From positions 362,804 to 426,803 of the forward strand of contig MNCI01037805.1 of the NCBI GenBank assembly GCA_015680685.1: DNA of 64,000 nucleotides. Direction: 5' to 3'. Within the stretch, counting starts at the first letter, position 1; each line of letters starts with the position of its first letter. Below, one piece after another: positions 11,770 through 22,452 of this stretch. The notes below the pieces were generated by a model that was given only the letters and a program-made list of their open reading frames with translations, was not told the origin of the DNA and did no database searches. A program made the translations under genes and the position numbers. The DNA is from Gnetum montanum (lineage: Eukaryota > Streptophyta > Gnetopsida > Gnetales > Gnetaceae).

Positions 11770-13985
11770 TTTCATCCTACATAGATGGAGCAGGAGGTAA
11801 TTGAGTTGAAGGTGGAGGTGTAGGTGCAAAGGAATGTGGAGGATGATAAGGATACAGATATGGGTTTTTCCCTTGGGTAGATGGTGAATGTATTCGATGG
11901 TACTTTGGAGGGTAATAGTGATGCTGAAATGATGCGTAACTTATAGAACTTCTAGGGGAGACAAGTTGTTGAACATAGTACCCATATGGATTTGGTTGCC
12001 TATGTTCCTCACGATTGTGGTTGGTACCATTGTTGGTACTAGTCATAAGGTTGTGGAGGAGTTCCACTTGGGTAGTAAGCTTGTTGTTATTGGTGGAACT
12101 ACCTTGGGCTACCTTGAGGGTAAGGCAATCATCTTGGACCTTGTCTACATGCTCAGCAAGGATTTCATGCATACACTCTAGACTCTTGTAAGTGTGACAC
12201 CACAAGGCAACATCCCTTTGGATGTTCATATTGACAAATTTCACATTTGGTTTCATCATCAGAGTCAAACTCCACAACTTCCTCTACTGTAACAACTTTG
12301 CCCTTACCTCTTTGGTAGGCACGTTTAGCTTCTTTTCATCGTCTACAATTATGATCACTATTTTGCTCTTTGGATTCTTTAGCAATCTTCAAAGTAGTTT
12401 GAAAATTTTCATCCAAAGAGTCCCATAACTTGTCAACCTTGGTTAAAATGTCAGAAATAGATTTTTGGATAGGCAAGGTCTTTTTGTTCATACTTCATCA
12501 AGTGGTGACTCCTCCTCATCACAAAATCATACCTCTTGTTTTCTGATGGATGGGTCCCTATTATACTCTTCAACACTCTCCCTTTTTCATAGCTAAACTT
12601 CTTTTTTTGCTACCTACTCAATTATCCTTTAGATTTGATGAGCTCTCATTTCAAACAACCTTCCTTGGGCATACACCCCAAGGGTTCTTCTTATTTCTTC
12701 TCTGAGCCCATCTATGATGTGGCAAAGTTGTTTCCTCTGAGAGTAACCATGGCTAGGGCATTTATATAGAAGTGAATAGTATCAACCCATGGCAGCATTC
12801 AAGGGTTCATGTGCTCCTTGTTTCTAGCCTTAGATTTGCCTTCTCAAGTTAGACACTCTAAAGTACGTTTGATATATGTCATCAAACAGTTCTAACATGG
12901 TACTCCATCTTCGAATAGATTCTAGTTCTAAGGACCAATACCAACTTTTAGCTTCCTTAATGAGTGTCCTTGGGAAAAGCTTGAGTTTTTGCCACTCATT
13001 CTTGATGTTCTGTAAGGCACAGGCATCTTGAAAAGCTTGTAGACGTGTCTGCAAATTAGAATTGTATCCCCCCTCAAATCTTGGGATATTGTTCATATCT
13101 AGGTGCTTGATTCAACTATCCTTAATAGGCTTGGTTGGGATTTTCAATGCCTCTGCAATGTTAAGCATACTTTGAGTTGTCGATAAAGGTTCATCATCAT
13201 CATTGTGTTGATGACGCCAATGATGGTTTCAACCACCCCTTTGATTTTGGTGGCCTTCACAATCATTGTTATTTTTGTCGATCACCTTCATCACAGTTGT
13301 TTCCATGGTGGCTTCCATGAGAACTGTTAGATGAAGAGGAATGTTTGGAATTAGATGAAGAGGATGAAGAAAAAAGTGGACTGCCACCACCACCATGATG
13401 TTTGCCACCACTCTTATGATTTTTACGATCACCATCATTAGATCCCTTGTTATTGCGATGTTCACCCAAGTCCCTACCTTGGCTATGACTATTTCTTGAA
13501 CCCGATTTATGAATAGTTGATCACAGGGTTAAGTTCAGACCCTCACCATCAGTAACAAGGCATGAAGAATCTTCATGTTGAGAACCTTCCAAGGGAGGAT
13601 CCTCATTGTCCTCTTAATCTAGTAGGAACAATGGGTTAGTGTAATGTTTTCCCTTTATGGTTTCATGGAGTCTCTGCTGACGTTTATCTTGCTTACATTG
13701 TGTTTCAATGGGATAATACTTCTAAGTGTCATATCCATCCACAACATACTCTTTGTGAAGATCTGCTATGCCCAACTTCTTAAGGATTGTAAATAGCATT
13801 CTGGGCATAGATCTATCGGGGGGCAAAACGACATTGTCCTCCATATCATGCTATCATATTTTTTCATCTTGATGTAGGATGAAGATGAAATTTGGCACAA
13901 ACCCATCTAGATGAGTGTATACCACCTTGCATTTTTATAGGACCAGTGGTTTAGTATCTTTAGGCTTATGAGAAGAAGAAGACAT
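11770..13985 (-). pseudogene. Element B gag
   Basis: It starts with ATG at 13985-13983 (M-S-S-S-S-H-K, the same N-terminus as A) and is interrupted by many stops. In order: an N-terminal domain ending near 13650; a Ser/Gly/His/Lys-rich segment (13465-13270); the Retrotrans_gag-type core at 13096-12830 (M-N-N-I-P-R-F-E-G-G-Y, W-Q-K-L-K-L-F, E-A-K-S-W-Y-W-S-L, W-S-T-M-L-E-L-F); the A-Q-G-R region near 12660; a C-x2-C-x3-H-x3-C-C motif near 12225-12187; and a Tyr/Pro/Gln-rich tail (12050-11777). The core would build the particle; the motif may bind RNA. Confidence 0.82.
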
Positions 13986-14119
13986 TTTGTAAAACAAAAT
14001 AAAATTGTCAATGTGCTTTTATAATTTATGTACAGTGGGAATGTTATTGACCTTTAGGTTCGTATAACCATATTAGTGGTACCACTTAGACCTAAATAGC
14101 GCATGTTTCTCAAACAATG

Positions 14120-14137
14120 TCCTTGGCAACAACACCA
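14120..14137 (-). other. Element B primer binding site (tRNA-Asp type)
   Basis: On the minus strand TGGTGTTGTTGCCAAGGA begins one base inside the 5' LTR. It differs at a few positions from the TGGCGCCGTTGCCGGGGA site typical of Athila/Tat elements; the changes are mostly C to T or G to A. Confidence 0.8.
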
Positions 14138-14138
14138 A

Positions 14139-15037
14139 TGATGAGCAACGAGGTACCCCTAGGCCCAACCATACGAATCACAAAGCGTTCACACATGATC
14201 CGATTGAATTTCGTGGACTTTATCATTTCCAGTCCACTAGCCCTTTAGGAAGTGAATCTAGCCTTAAGGTCAATCGTTCTCCTTCCAATTACACTTGTGA
14301 TGTACATTGGTATGATTAAGTGTAACTGAGGCATCCAATTTTTATCATTTTATATTTTATATTTTGGTGTTTGAAATGTAGATAAAAATGAGTTTAATTA
14401 ACTAATCTAAATTACTAATTAACGAATCATTTAACTAATCCTAACATAAGTATTCGTTCCCACTTCCCATACATGTCTTGAAACCACATATCCATTGTTG
14501 GGTGACCAAACGCTACGCTACTAGGTGTACCAAGCAAAAATGTTGTTGGGATTACCAAGCAAATATGTGTTACGCTTAAAGCAGTCGTACTTATGTGTGT
14601 AATCTATCTTACTTAATTATCTCATTAACGTAACAACTAGAAAATATTTGATAACCAATTGAAAGCATTTAATAAATAATTAAAAACATTAAATGCATGA
14701 GTAAAATAGCTAATCTATCCAAAGTGCTACAAGGTTTATCAGAAAGCTCATCTTTATTGCTGCCCACACTATCATGCTCAGGTACAATAATGCTTGAATA
14801 AAGATCCGTGCACTTAATGACTCCTACTACGAGCCCTCAGGGAAAAAATTCTAACTTTCGAATAAAAAAAATGCAAGAGCTTTGCTACTACTAAAATTTG
14901 GACTCCCCCATAAATGTAGCTAGTAGGCGCGTATTTATAGAAGATGGATAGACACTACATCAATGAGGCCTCGTTGATGTAGGATGAGATGCGTTGATGG
15001 GGCCTAATTGACGCAACCATCCAATTATAACTCATCA
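14139..15037 (-). repeat. Element B 5' LTR
   Basis: On the minus strand it runs from TGATGAGTTA (15037) to ...TTGCTCATCA (14139), bounded by the primer site inside and TAAGG outside. It contains a TATA region (reverse complement of TATTTATAG, about 14932-14940). In U3 there is a 26-bp near-palindrome centred on GAGGCCTC (about 14955-14982) with one mismatched pair. It pairs with 1806-2665. Confidence 0.9.
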
Positions 15038-15042
15038 TAAGG

Positions 15043-15990
15043 CCATGTCCAAGGGGTCATGTTGTTCTTGTTTCCACTCTTGGATTTGTCTCCTCAGGTT
15101 GGACACTCTTGCTAGGTTTGGTATTTCTCGTTGAATAGTTCCATCATTGTAGACCATTGGTGGACTGAATTGGGTCTCATCGATCTATACCACATTTTGG
15201 GTCTATTAATTAGTATCTTAGAAAAAAGCTTAAGCTTTTGCCACTCACTTTCAATGTTATAGTAAGCACAGGCATCATCTAAGGCTTGTAAATATTGTTG
15301 TGGATCTAAATCATAGCCTCCTGCAACTTTAGAAATATTGTTCATGTCAAGATTAGGTAGATGACTCTTTTTGCGATGCCTATGAGATATCTTAATGGCC
15401 TCTATGATATGCATTAGGCTCTTGGTGGCCAATAGGGGTTCATCATCATTAAACAGATCATGAAGGAAATGTCTATCTCTATTCGTTTGATCATGATGAT
15501 ACTATCTTTGACCTTTCCCATGGGCTTGATTTCTATTTTTAGTCTAACCCTCTATCTCTATACCTACATTCATCTTCATCAAAACTAGATGTTGAAGGAA
15601 AAGAGGGAGATGAGGAACTGGAAGAATTACCATGGTGTCTATGGTGTTCCTCGAGGTCACATAATTTATTGTTTCTTGGTTTCAAGAAGGTCTTAGGCCT
15701 TGAGGCCTCCCCTAGTCTAGGACTTATGTCATCTCCTCCAAGATTGTCTACCTTAGGTGAATGTAGTCTTTGAGTATCATCAGGGTGGTCATGATCATAA
15801 ACCCTTGCATAAGGTTGATCACTCTAATCTTCTTCATCGTATATCTTGTTAGTTCTCCAATGAATGTGTTCGCTATTTAGCGCATAGTGACTTCTACATG
15901 AGAGAAACATTGTTCTTGGTTTATGGTGTGTGTGAGTTAAGAGTTTCTAAAAGATATATTGGTAATTCCTTTACATATATCTTGTATAAT
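15043..15990 (-). pseudogene. Element C gag, N-terminal part
   Basis: The minus strand from 15432 to 15112 is open and carries M-N-N-I-S-K-V-A-G-G-Y, A-L-D-D-A-C-A, W-Q-K-L-K-L-F and W-S-T-M-M-E-L-F, the same core as gag in A, B and F. Upstream, near 15640-15560, is a Ser/His-rich segment like that of B. At 15043 the frame meets the target-site copy of B and resumes at 1800, so the two parts are one gag cut by B. The first 300 codons expected from A and B are poorly conserved here. Confidence 0.8.
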
Positions 15991-16016
15991 ATAAATAATC
16001 TAGATAACTAGCACCA

Positions 16017-16034
16017 TCCTCAGCAACGACACCA
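16017..16034 (-). other. Element C primer binding site (tRNA-Asp type)
   Basis: The minus strand reads TGGTGTCGTTGCTGAGGA, one base inside the 5' LTR of C. It is a decayed form of the Athila/Tat tRNA-Asp site. Confidence 0.8.
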
Positions 16035-16035
16035 A

Positions 16036-16916
16036 TGATGAGCGGTGAGGTACCCCTACGCTCAACCATATGAATCACAATTGTGCATGCACGATTTGGT
16101 CGAATTCCATGGATGGAACTAGTTGTGGCATTTAGATAGCTATGCCTTGATCGTAGTTTGTTGTCTTCCCACTTGGACTAGTGGTAGCTATGTCACATAT
16201 GATTTAGTCCAAAGTGAGGCATATGATGTTGTTCCTAATTCTATGCTACTCCTGAGAATGGTAAAGAGATAAATTGATTTAAACTAATGGACAACAGAAA
16301 GTAAAAATCTAACTAGCCTACATGCGATGAGTATCCGCACTTAATCTTTCGTACATGTCTTGGACTTGGTGAGACTACTTCTAGGATTGCCAAGTGTACG
16401 TCACTGGTTGTGCTAAACGATACGCTTATAGATTACCAAGTATCTACACTTAAATGTTTGTTATTAAGATGTACACATTCCACATAATAATAGGAACAGT
16501 AAATAGCAATAAATGGAAATATTTAACTAAACAAAGTAGTAAATAATTAACAATTAAAAGCAATAATAATCTAAGTGGATGTTGTAATGATGGACGTAAT
16601 CTTGATCTTTATTACCAGTCATGTAACATGTCCAAGTACGTCACACTCGAACAAATGTGTCATATGATTACAAACATCACACTACGGGCATGCACTAGGA
16701 ATCACAAACTCTAAGGAAAGGAAACTAAAAACTAAAACTATCTTCTACTACTCTATATTCTACCTACTACATGTCTCATCCAAGCACCCAAGTGTTGTAT
16801 TTATAGGTGAACCTAGATGAGGTGATGTTGGATATCTGACATTGCTTATTGGCTTCAATGTCGAGTACACGAAATTAGGGCTTCGATGTCAAGGCCTACC
16901 AAATGACAACTCATCA
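16036..16916 (-). repeat. Element C 5' LTR
   Basis: It starts TGATGAGTTG on the minus strand at 16916 and ends ...CCGCTCATCA at 16036, beside the primer site. A TATA region (reverse complement of TATTTATAGG) lies near 16797-16806. The U3 repeats here are GACATCGA/TCGATGTC-like and not GATATCGC. The flank at 16917-16921 is GCTAG, the expected target copy. The other LTR would lie left of the window. With the gag fragments, this defines a C element of unknown total length. Confidence 0.85.
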
Positions 16917-17038
16917 GCTAGGAAGTGTTATAAAGAGCTAACTAATAGCCTTGTGATTCCAACTTATGGATGAGGCATGTATGAATAGGTATGAGCTACA
17001 TATAGGTAGTGAAAAAATATGTCAAAAGACACATGTAT
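16917..17038 (+). pseudogene. Short flank between C and E, possibly the start of chromovirus K integrase
   Basis: About 120 bp separates the C LTR from E. A frame with G-S-E-K-I-C-Q sits just before E and could be the H-x-G-S-x-K-M-Y part of an integrase zinc-binding region, fitting the K sequence that resumes at 21273. The match is weak and frame-shifted. The last bases TGTAT (17034-17038) are the target-site copy for E. Confidence 0.35.
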
Positions 17039-17898
17039 TGATGAGTCATAATGATATAGGCTACATCAATGAGCATGCATCGATGTAGCCTCATTGATGT
17101 ATCCCCACTGATGCATGGCTACATGCATCAATGCTGCTGTAGGTAAAGCCTATATAAATGTGCACATCAACTGCATTAATGGCACATTAGGTCCATAGCA
17201 TAGTAAAGCCCTTGCATTTTAGTTTCTCCAGAGTTAGAATATTTTCTCTAGAGATTGTACAAAGCTTTATTCAAACACCGTGTACCTAAATGCAATGGGA
17301 TGAATGACAATAAAGTTGATATTTCTAATATTCATTACAGCACTTGGAATAGTTTAATCTTTATTATTTGTACTTTACTTTAAATGCAATTTACACTTAT
17401 GGCCTTAGTTAATTAATGCACTTAATCATAAAACCGTAAGTATGACCACTTTAAACATAACGTATTGTACTTGGTAATCCTAGTAGTGGCCATTTGGTAC
17501 ACCCAATAATCATCACTTAGCAACCTAGTAGCATTGATACTAGTTCAGGTTGTGTGCCATAAGTGGGAACAACTACTTATGTTAGAATAGTTAGTCACTA
17601 GATTAGCTGAGTAGTTAAATAGTTAATTACTAAATCTTCATTTACTCATCTAGCTATTCAGATAAAATATATATATATATATACAAATAAAAATAAACAT
17701 CATAAGCCTTAAGTCATATTTAACTATATGTATTAATGACACAATTGTGAGTTAGGAAGGCAACAATCACACAACCCCTTATTTCTTAATTTAATAGTAT
17801 GGGCAAATGTAGGAATTGAGGTACACAAAATTTGACCAGATTACTAGTGCATGCTTGGGATTTGTATGTTGGGCATAGAGGATACACAGTTCTCATCA
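17039..17898 (+). repeat. Element E 5' LTR
   Basis: It runs from TGATGAGTCA to ...TTCTCATCA. U3 carries repeated CATCAATG/CATCGATG/CATTGATG motifs (about 17063-17140) before a TATA box (CTATATAAATG, about 17150-17160). An (AT)n run lies near 17667-17683. The polyadenylation region is not obvious. It pairs with 20371-21267. Confidence 0.88.
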
Positions 17899-17917
17899 TT
17901 AGAGCAGTTATTGGGGA
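17899..17917 (+). other. Degraded primer binding site of E
   Basis: TTAGAGCAGTTATTGGGGA follows the 5' LTR where A has TTAGTGTCGTTGCCAGGGA. It keeps the frame and 3' end of the tRNA-Asp-type site but has several changes. Confidence 0.6.
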
Positions 17918-18029
17918 CTAATTAGGCGTACACTATGATTCATATAAAGAAGTTAAAAATATTAAGGCATACTGATCATTTAACATTAATATGACTTCTT
18001 CTCACAAGGAAAAATCCAATTAACAACAG

Positions 18030-18780
18030 GGGACATCAAAAAGCCCTAATAATTAAGGATTATTTACTCTCATCAAGATCCTTATAATCCAAGTTTTACT
18101 TTTGTCATTCATCAAGATGAAAAAATGTGCTAGAAGGACATGGAAGACAACATTATGTTGCCTCTAGATCGATCTATTCTTGTCATGTTGATGGCCAATC
18201 TCATCAAGCTAGGCATCACTACACTTAATTTAGAATACAAAGTCCAAGACTACACCTACAAGGATTGTTTGCCCACTAATGCCCAACGAAAGAATGATAG
18301 GTACATGGAAGCATGATATGAGGCCTCTAAGGGCAAGAAGATCCTAACACATTTATTCTTGTAATGGTACAAAGAGGGAGAGGATTTCTTTTCTGGCCAA
18401 TCCTAATACATGGATTCTCCTCCTTTTTATGATGAGGAAACCCTTAACTAAACGTTACAATCAACTTTTGAGAACCTTGGTGATGGGAAGACAGGGTCTT
18501 AGGACCAAGGGCCTCAAAGGACAAAAATCCTAGCCATTCATCTAAGGGCAAGGATAATGATCAAAATAAAGACAAAGAAAAGCATAATGATTGAGGTAGG
18601 GACTGAAGGAGAGGAACTAGTAGGCATTGTTCTCATAGTTCTCCTTCTTCATCCTCATCATTCTCTTCATCTTCATCATTAAACTTTGATAGGAGAAACA
18701 AGAGCTAAGACAAAAGGAGGAATAGTTGAGGCTCTAAATGCTCCTGAGACATTTGTGCTAAACATTGCCACAATGATGGA
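18030..18780 (+). pseudogene. Element E gag, N-terminal part only
   Basis: Segments match the gag N-terminus of A (22453-22850): P-S-F-T-F-V-I-H-Q-D-E near 18090-18125, M-L-P-L-D-R near 18155, and V-Q-D-Y near 18243. A Lys/Asp-rich then Ser-rich stretch (about 18530-18700) matches B at 13500-13270. The Retrotrans_gag core and the zinc-knuckle-like motif do not follow; sequence changes to ORF3 near 18780. Stops are frequent. Confidence 0.7.
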
Positions 18781-20069
18781 TATCCAAACATTCACAGGAG
18801 TAAGGACTGGTTAGTTGAGCGCTGCATAACACAAAGAAGTGTTGGAATGACTGGTGAGAGCTAGGAAACTACTTCCAAAGATCTTCAATTTCCTAGATAA
18901 AATTACCACATCCTAGGCAAAGTTGTTAGAGACCAAGGGAAAATTACTCATTGTCAAATCCCAACTAAAGAAAGCCACCACTGAAAACCAATGGTTGGCT
19001 ACTGAGGTTGCATAGTTGCAATCTTGTCTCTTCGACCCTGTCATTCTTAGCTCAGAACTCATGAGGGATGAAGCTTTCCAATAGTTTTAGCATAGATTAA
19101 GGAAGGCTAAGAATGTAAAGGATACAACCGTCTTTAACACATCCTTGTCGAAGGTCATGACCTTCAACACCGACAAGGAATTATCACAAGTTCACAAAGA
19201 AAACTTGGCCCTGACCAAAGACATTCATCACCTACACAACGTAGAACAATAAAAGGACAAGATGGTTGAGTTTCTTCATTAACAACAAGAACATCTAGCT
19301 AATGGAGGAAGTTTATGCACTTCACCAGAAGATAGCTATTGAGGTAGCTGCTTGGAAACATGAAGCTTTGAAATTTGAACAAGTACATAACCATTACAGG
19401 GACCAAGTTGGGCTTGTCAAGGAAGTTAATGAAAAAGAAATCCAACTAATGAAGGTGAAGATGAACAAGGCTTGCCAACAACTCCAACAAGGAGGTGATG
19501 TGTGGCAGTTTATCTTTGATGGATTGAAAGCGTATACTAAAGCAAAAATTCACCTAATGGAGTTGCAGGTTGGACAGATGACAAAATATGTGGAGCTCAC
19601 CTACCTTTGATATGCAAACCTAGCTATGTTAATAGTAGGAAGAATAAGAATAGAATTGGAGAAACAAGTGGCTAGTTCCTACCTCTTGTACAAGGTAGAA
19701 TTCAAGCATCATAAGGAGACCAAGCAATAGTTGGGGACAACCAATGCCAAGCTTTAAGTTCTCAAGAATAGATTCACTGATCAGTGATCTATTGCTAATA
19801 ACCTATCTAGAAGGATGAATGACCATCATGAGTTGTAGAACCTCATAAAGACATTCAACATTGAACGTAAATAATTGACAACATGGTTTGTCAATATAAA
19901 AGAGCTATTTCTTATGATGTTGTGCCTATGGGATATCCCTACACTAGCCCGCATTGGTGCAACTACGTGGATTGCCTATGACCCACGTGGTAAAGAGGTG
20001 AAAATAAAAGTATTACTCGATGCTTTCAAACTTCCACCAAAAGTAGTAGCAATAATAAGTCAGCCTTAA
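18781..20069 (+). pseudogene. Element E ORF3, coiled-coil and C-terminal part
   Basis: L-L-E-T-K-G-K-L-L-I-V near 18930 aligns with T-T-K-G-K-L-V-M-V of F ORF3. The open stretch 19302-19610 (102 codons) is charged and heptad-like, with A-C-Q-Q-L-Q-Q-G and M-E-L-Q-V-G-Q-M matching B. The end (19875-20069) has A-Y-D-P-R-G-K-E-V-K and L-L-D-A-F-K-L-P as in B and F. The N-terminal domain seen in F (about 46214-45336) is missing. Function is unknown. Confidence 0.7.
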
Positions 20070-20370
20070 CCACCTCCACTACTACTAGTGTTGGAACCTG
20101 GTGAAGGACATTCATGTTGTAGAAGCCTCCACCTTTTGGCACTATTTGAGAATTCGCCATGTCTTTGGCAACTCTATAAGACTTGCTAAGATCTTTGTAA
20201 AGTGTTTAATTTTGTTGTAATGGACATTAAATTTTGTAATCCTGTAAAATCTGTCACTCAAAGTTAATTAATCTTTTAGTTAAAAAATTCCATACTCCCC
20301 AACTTTTTGTAAGAAACTCGATCCTACCTTTGTTCACTCGAGGATGAGTTTTTAGTCAATTGTGGAGGTA
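20070..20370 (+). other. Element E 3' untranslated region and polypurine tract
   Basis: No coding is seen. CTCGAGGATGAGTTTTTAG (about 20336-20354) is the pre-PPT block shared with A and B. TTGTGGAGGTA (20360-20370) directly abuts the 3' LTR and is the likely polypurine tract. Confidence 0.7.
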
Positions 20371-21267
20371 TGATGAGTTGTAATGATATAGGCTATGTTG
20401 ATAGGCATGCATTGATGTAGCCCTATCAACATATCCCTATTGATGCATAGTTACATGTGTCGATGTAGATGCATCAACACAGATGTAGGTGAAGCTTATA
20501 TAAATGTGCATACCAATTGCATTTATGTCACCTTAGGTCCATAGTATAGCAAAGCCCTTGCAGTTTAGTTTCTCCAGAGTTAGAATATTTTCTCTCTAAG
20601 TGCCCACAATGTGAATTAAAGAGACTGTATGGAGCTTTATTTAAATGCCATGTACCTGAATGCAATGGCATGAACAACAATAAAGTTGAGATTTCTGATA
20701 TTCATTGCTGTGCTTGGAATAGTTTAATCTTTATTATTTGCACTTTACTTTTAATGTAATTTACACTTATGGCTTTAATTAATTAATGCACTTAATCATA
20801 AAAACATAAGTACAACTACTTCAAACATAACATATTACACTTGGTAATCCTAGTAGTGGCCATTTGGTATACTTAGTAATCATCACTTGGTAACCCAGTA
20901 GCATTGATACTAGTTCAGGATGTGGACAGTAAGTGGGAACAACTATTTATGTTAGAATAGCTAGTCACTAGATTAGCTAAGTAGTTAAATAGTTAATTAC
21001 TAAATCTTCATTTACTCATCTAGTTGTTAGGATAAAAAATATATTAAAATATAAATAAAAATAAACATCATAAACCTTAACTCACATTTAACCATACGCA
21101 TTGATGACACAACTGTGAGTTAGAAAGACAACAATCACATCACCCCTTGTTTCATAGTTTAATACTATGGGCAAACTTAGGAACTAAGGTCCATGGAATT
21201 TGATTGGATCGCTAGTGCATGCTTGTGATTCGTATGGTTTGGAATAGGGAATACACACTGCTCATTA
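20371..21267 (+). repeat. Element E 3' LTR
   Basis: It starts TGATGAGTTG and ends ...CTCATTA, pairing with 17039-17898. The ATGATATAGGCTA start and the alternating GATG/CATC motifs before TATATAAATG (about 20494-20503) are shared. It is followed by TGTAG, the target copy. Confidence 0.85.
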
Positions 21268-21272
21268 TGTAG

Positions 21273-21525
21273 AAATGGCCTAACATAAAGAGGAATGTAG
21301 ACAAATATATTAGATGCCTTATGGTTGGGTTGCATTTCCATGAGATTCCTCGATGAAAGTTGGAGACAATCAACATGGACTTTGCTATTGGTTTATCATA
21401 GACTAGGAGTGGACATGATGTCATATATGAAGTAGTGGATTTGCTAACAAATTTTGCTCATTTCTTTTGTACCTAAGCTACAATTAGTGCGGAGGAGACC
21501 ATTCGCTTGTATTCTATAGAGATAG
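21273..21525 (+). pseudogene. Chromovirus K integrase, first fragment
   Basis: One frame reads I-K-R-N-V-D-K-Y-I, then I-N-M-D-F-A-I-G-L, R-S-G-H-D-V and A-T-I-S-A-E-E-T-I-R-L-Y. This is the end of the zinc-binding region, the first catalytic Asp and the next strand of a chromovirus (Ty3/gypsy) integrase, a different lineage from A-F. At least three stops fall where the family has Trp, Arg or Gln. The last bases GATAG (21521-21525) are the target-site copy for A. The protein continues at 27917. Confidence 0.85.
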
Positions 21526-22307
21526 TGATGGGAGGTGATATCGCATCTTCCCCTACGATATCACATACGCAATATCGCAGCGTGCTACCAAATCTATAAA
21601 TAAGAGACGGCTCTCCCTTGTTTCTCCATCTAGATCTAGACCCTTAGCGAAACTCTAGCAATTTTACCTCTCCAGAGATAGAATAATTTCCATGTGCCTG
21701 TAGTAGGAGTCCCAAAGTGAACGGATCTTTATTCGAGCAAATATTGTACCTGAGCACAAGTTTGTGTACGGAAATAAAGACGAACTTTTGGATAAACCTT
21801 GCAGTGCATGGACTAAGCTAAATAGGACTTTAATTAATGTTAAATGATTAAATTCTTTATTAGTTAATTAATCTCTCTCAACCCTCAACACTCCTAGTTA
21901 AGTGCATTTAGTACGACCGCTTCGAACACGTGTGTTACGCTTGGTAATCCCAACAACGAATAGTGTTTGGTAATCCCAGAAGGTTGCATTGGTTTAGGGT
22001 GTGAATGGTAAGTGGGATAGATATTGATGCTAGGCATTAGAACTTAGTTAGTTAAAGTTAGTTACTTAGTCTCTTCACCCTTTCCCTCATTAGCATAGGC
22101 GATAAAACATAAAAGATATAAAAATCACATACCTTAGACTTACTTAACCATACAACCGTGACAAATACAAGTCTGGGTAGACAACGAACAATTAACCTTA
22201 GGTGTTCAATAAGGCATGTAGGCACTTAGTCTGTAGAGTTTGACCAAATAGCATGTGTAACGCTCATATTCGTATGGTTGAGTGTAGGGGTACCTCGCCA
22301 CTCATCA
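21526..22307 (+). repeat. Element A 5' LTR
   Basis: It runs from TGATGGGAGG to ...CACTCATCA. It has a short GATATCGC array (about 21536-21580), a TATA box (CTATAAATAAGAG, 21594-21606) and the leader. It is 52 bp shorter than the 3' LTR, the missing bases being in the palindrome array just after the first 8 bp. It is a likely RNA polymerase II promoter. Confidence 0.92.
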
Positions 22308-22308
22308 T

Positions 22309-22326
22309 TAGTGTCGTTGCCAGGGA
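22309..22326 (+). other. Element A primer binding site (tRNA-Asp type)
   Basis: TAGTGTCGTTGCCAGGGA follows the LTR end by one base. It differs by a few transitions from the TGGCGCCGTTGCCGGGGA of Athila/Tat elements. Confidence 0.85.
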
Positions 22327-22452
22327 CTAAGTTCTTTGTGCGCTAAGTAGAACATAGGAAATCATCCACATCATTGGGAAGCTTAAACGAACCCTTAGGG
22401 TTAATCAAAAGAAATTTTAAACAATGATCAATAGCACACCAACAAGATAACA

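Larger units (their letters stand above)
1806..15037 (-). mobile_element. Element B: complete Tat/Athila-like Ty3/gypsy retrotransposon, nested in C gag
   Basis: A 13.2-kb element with LTRs at 1806-2665 (3') and 14139-15037 (5'), flanked by TAAGC (1801-1805) and TAAGG (15038-15042), a 5-bp target duplication with one change. On the minus strand the order is PBS, gag, protease, RT, RNase H, integrase, about 2 kb of spacer, ORF3, polypurine tract and LTR. The integrase (V-A-V-D-Y-C-T-K-W style) and the tRNA-Asp-type primer site place it with Athila/Tat elements. Every domain carries stops, so it is dead, but it is the only copy here with a full pol. Its insertion splits the gag of C, and the C frame resumes on the far side with the same residue count as gag of A. 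Confidence 0.92.
17039..21267 (+). mobile_element. Element E: internally deleted Tat/Athila-like element
   Basis: A 4.2-kb element with LTRs at 17039-17898 and 20371-21267 and flanks TGTAT/TGTAG. Its 2.5-kb interior holds only the front of gag and the coiled-coil and C-terminal part of ORF3; protease, RT, RNase H, integrase and the first domain of ORF3 are absent. The simplest history is one deletion of roughly 8-10 kb from a B-like element, either before insertion (then it moved with proteins of another element) or after. Confidence 0.88.

Noticed and set aside
13229-13469. Two overlapping Ser/His-rich minus-strand frames as small genes.
   Set aside because: They are the low-complexity segment of element B gag in two frames.
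17660-17690. The (AT)n run in the E 5' LTR as an origin or matrix site.
   Set aside because: It is a short microsatellite, largely absent from the 3' LTR.
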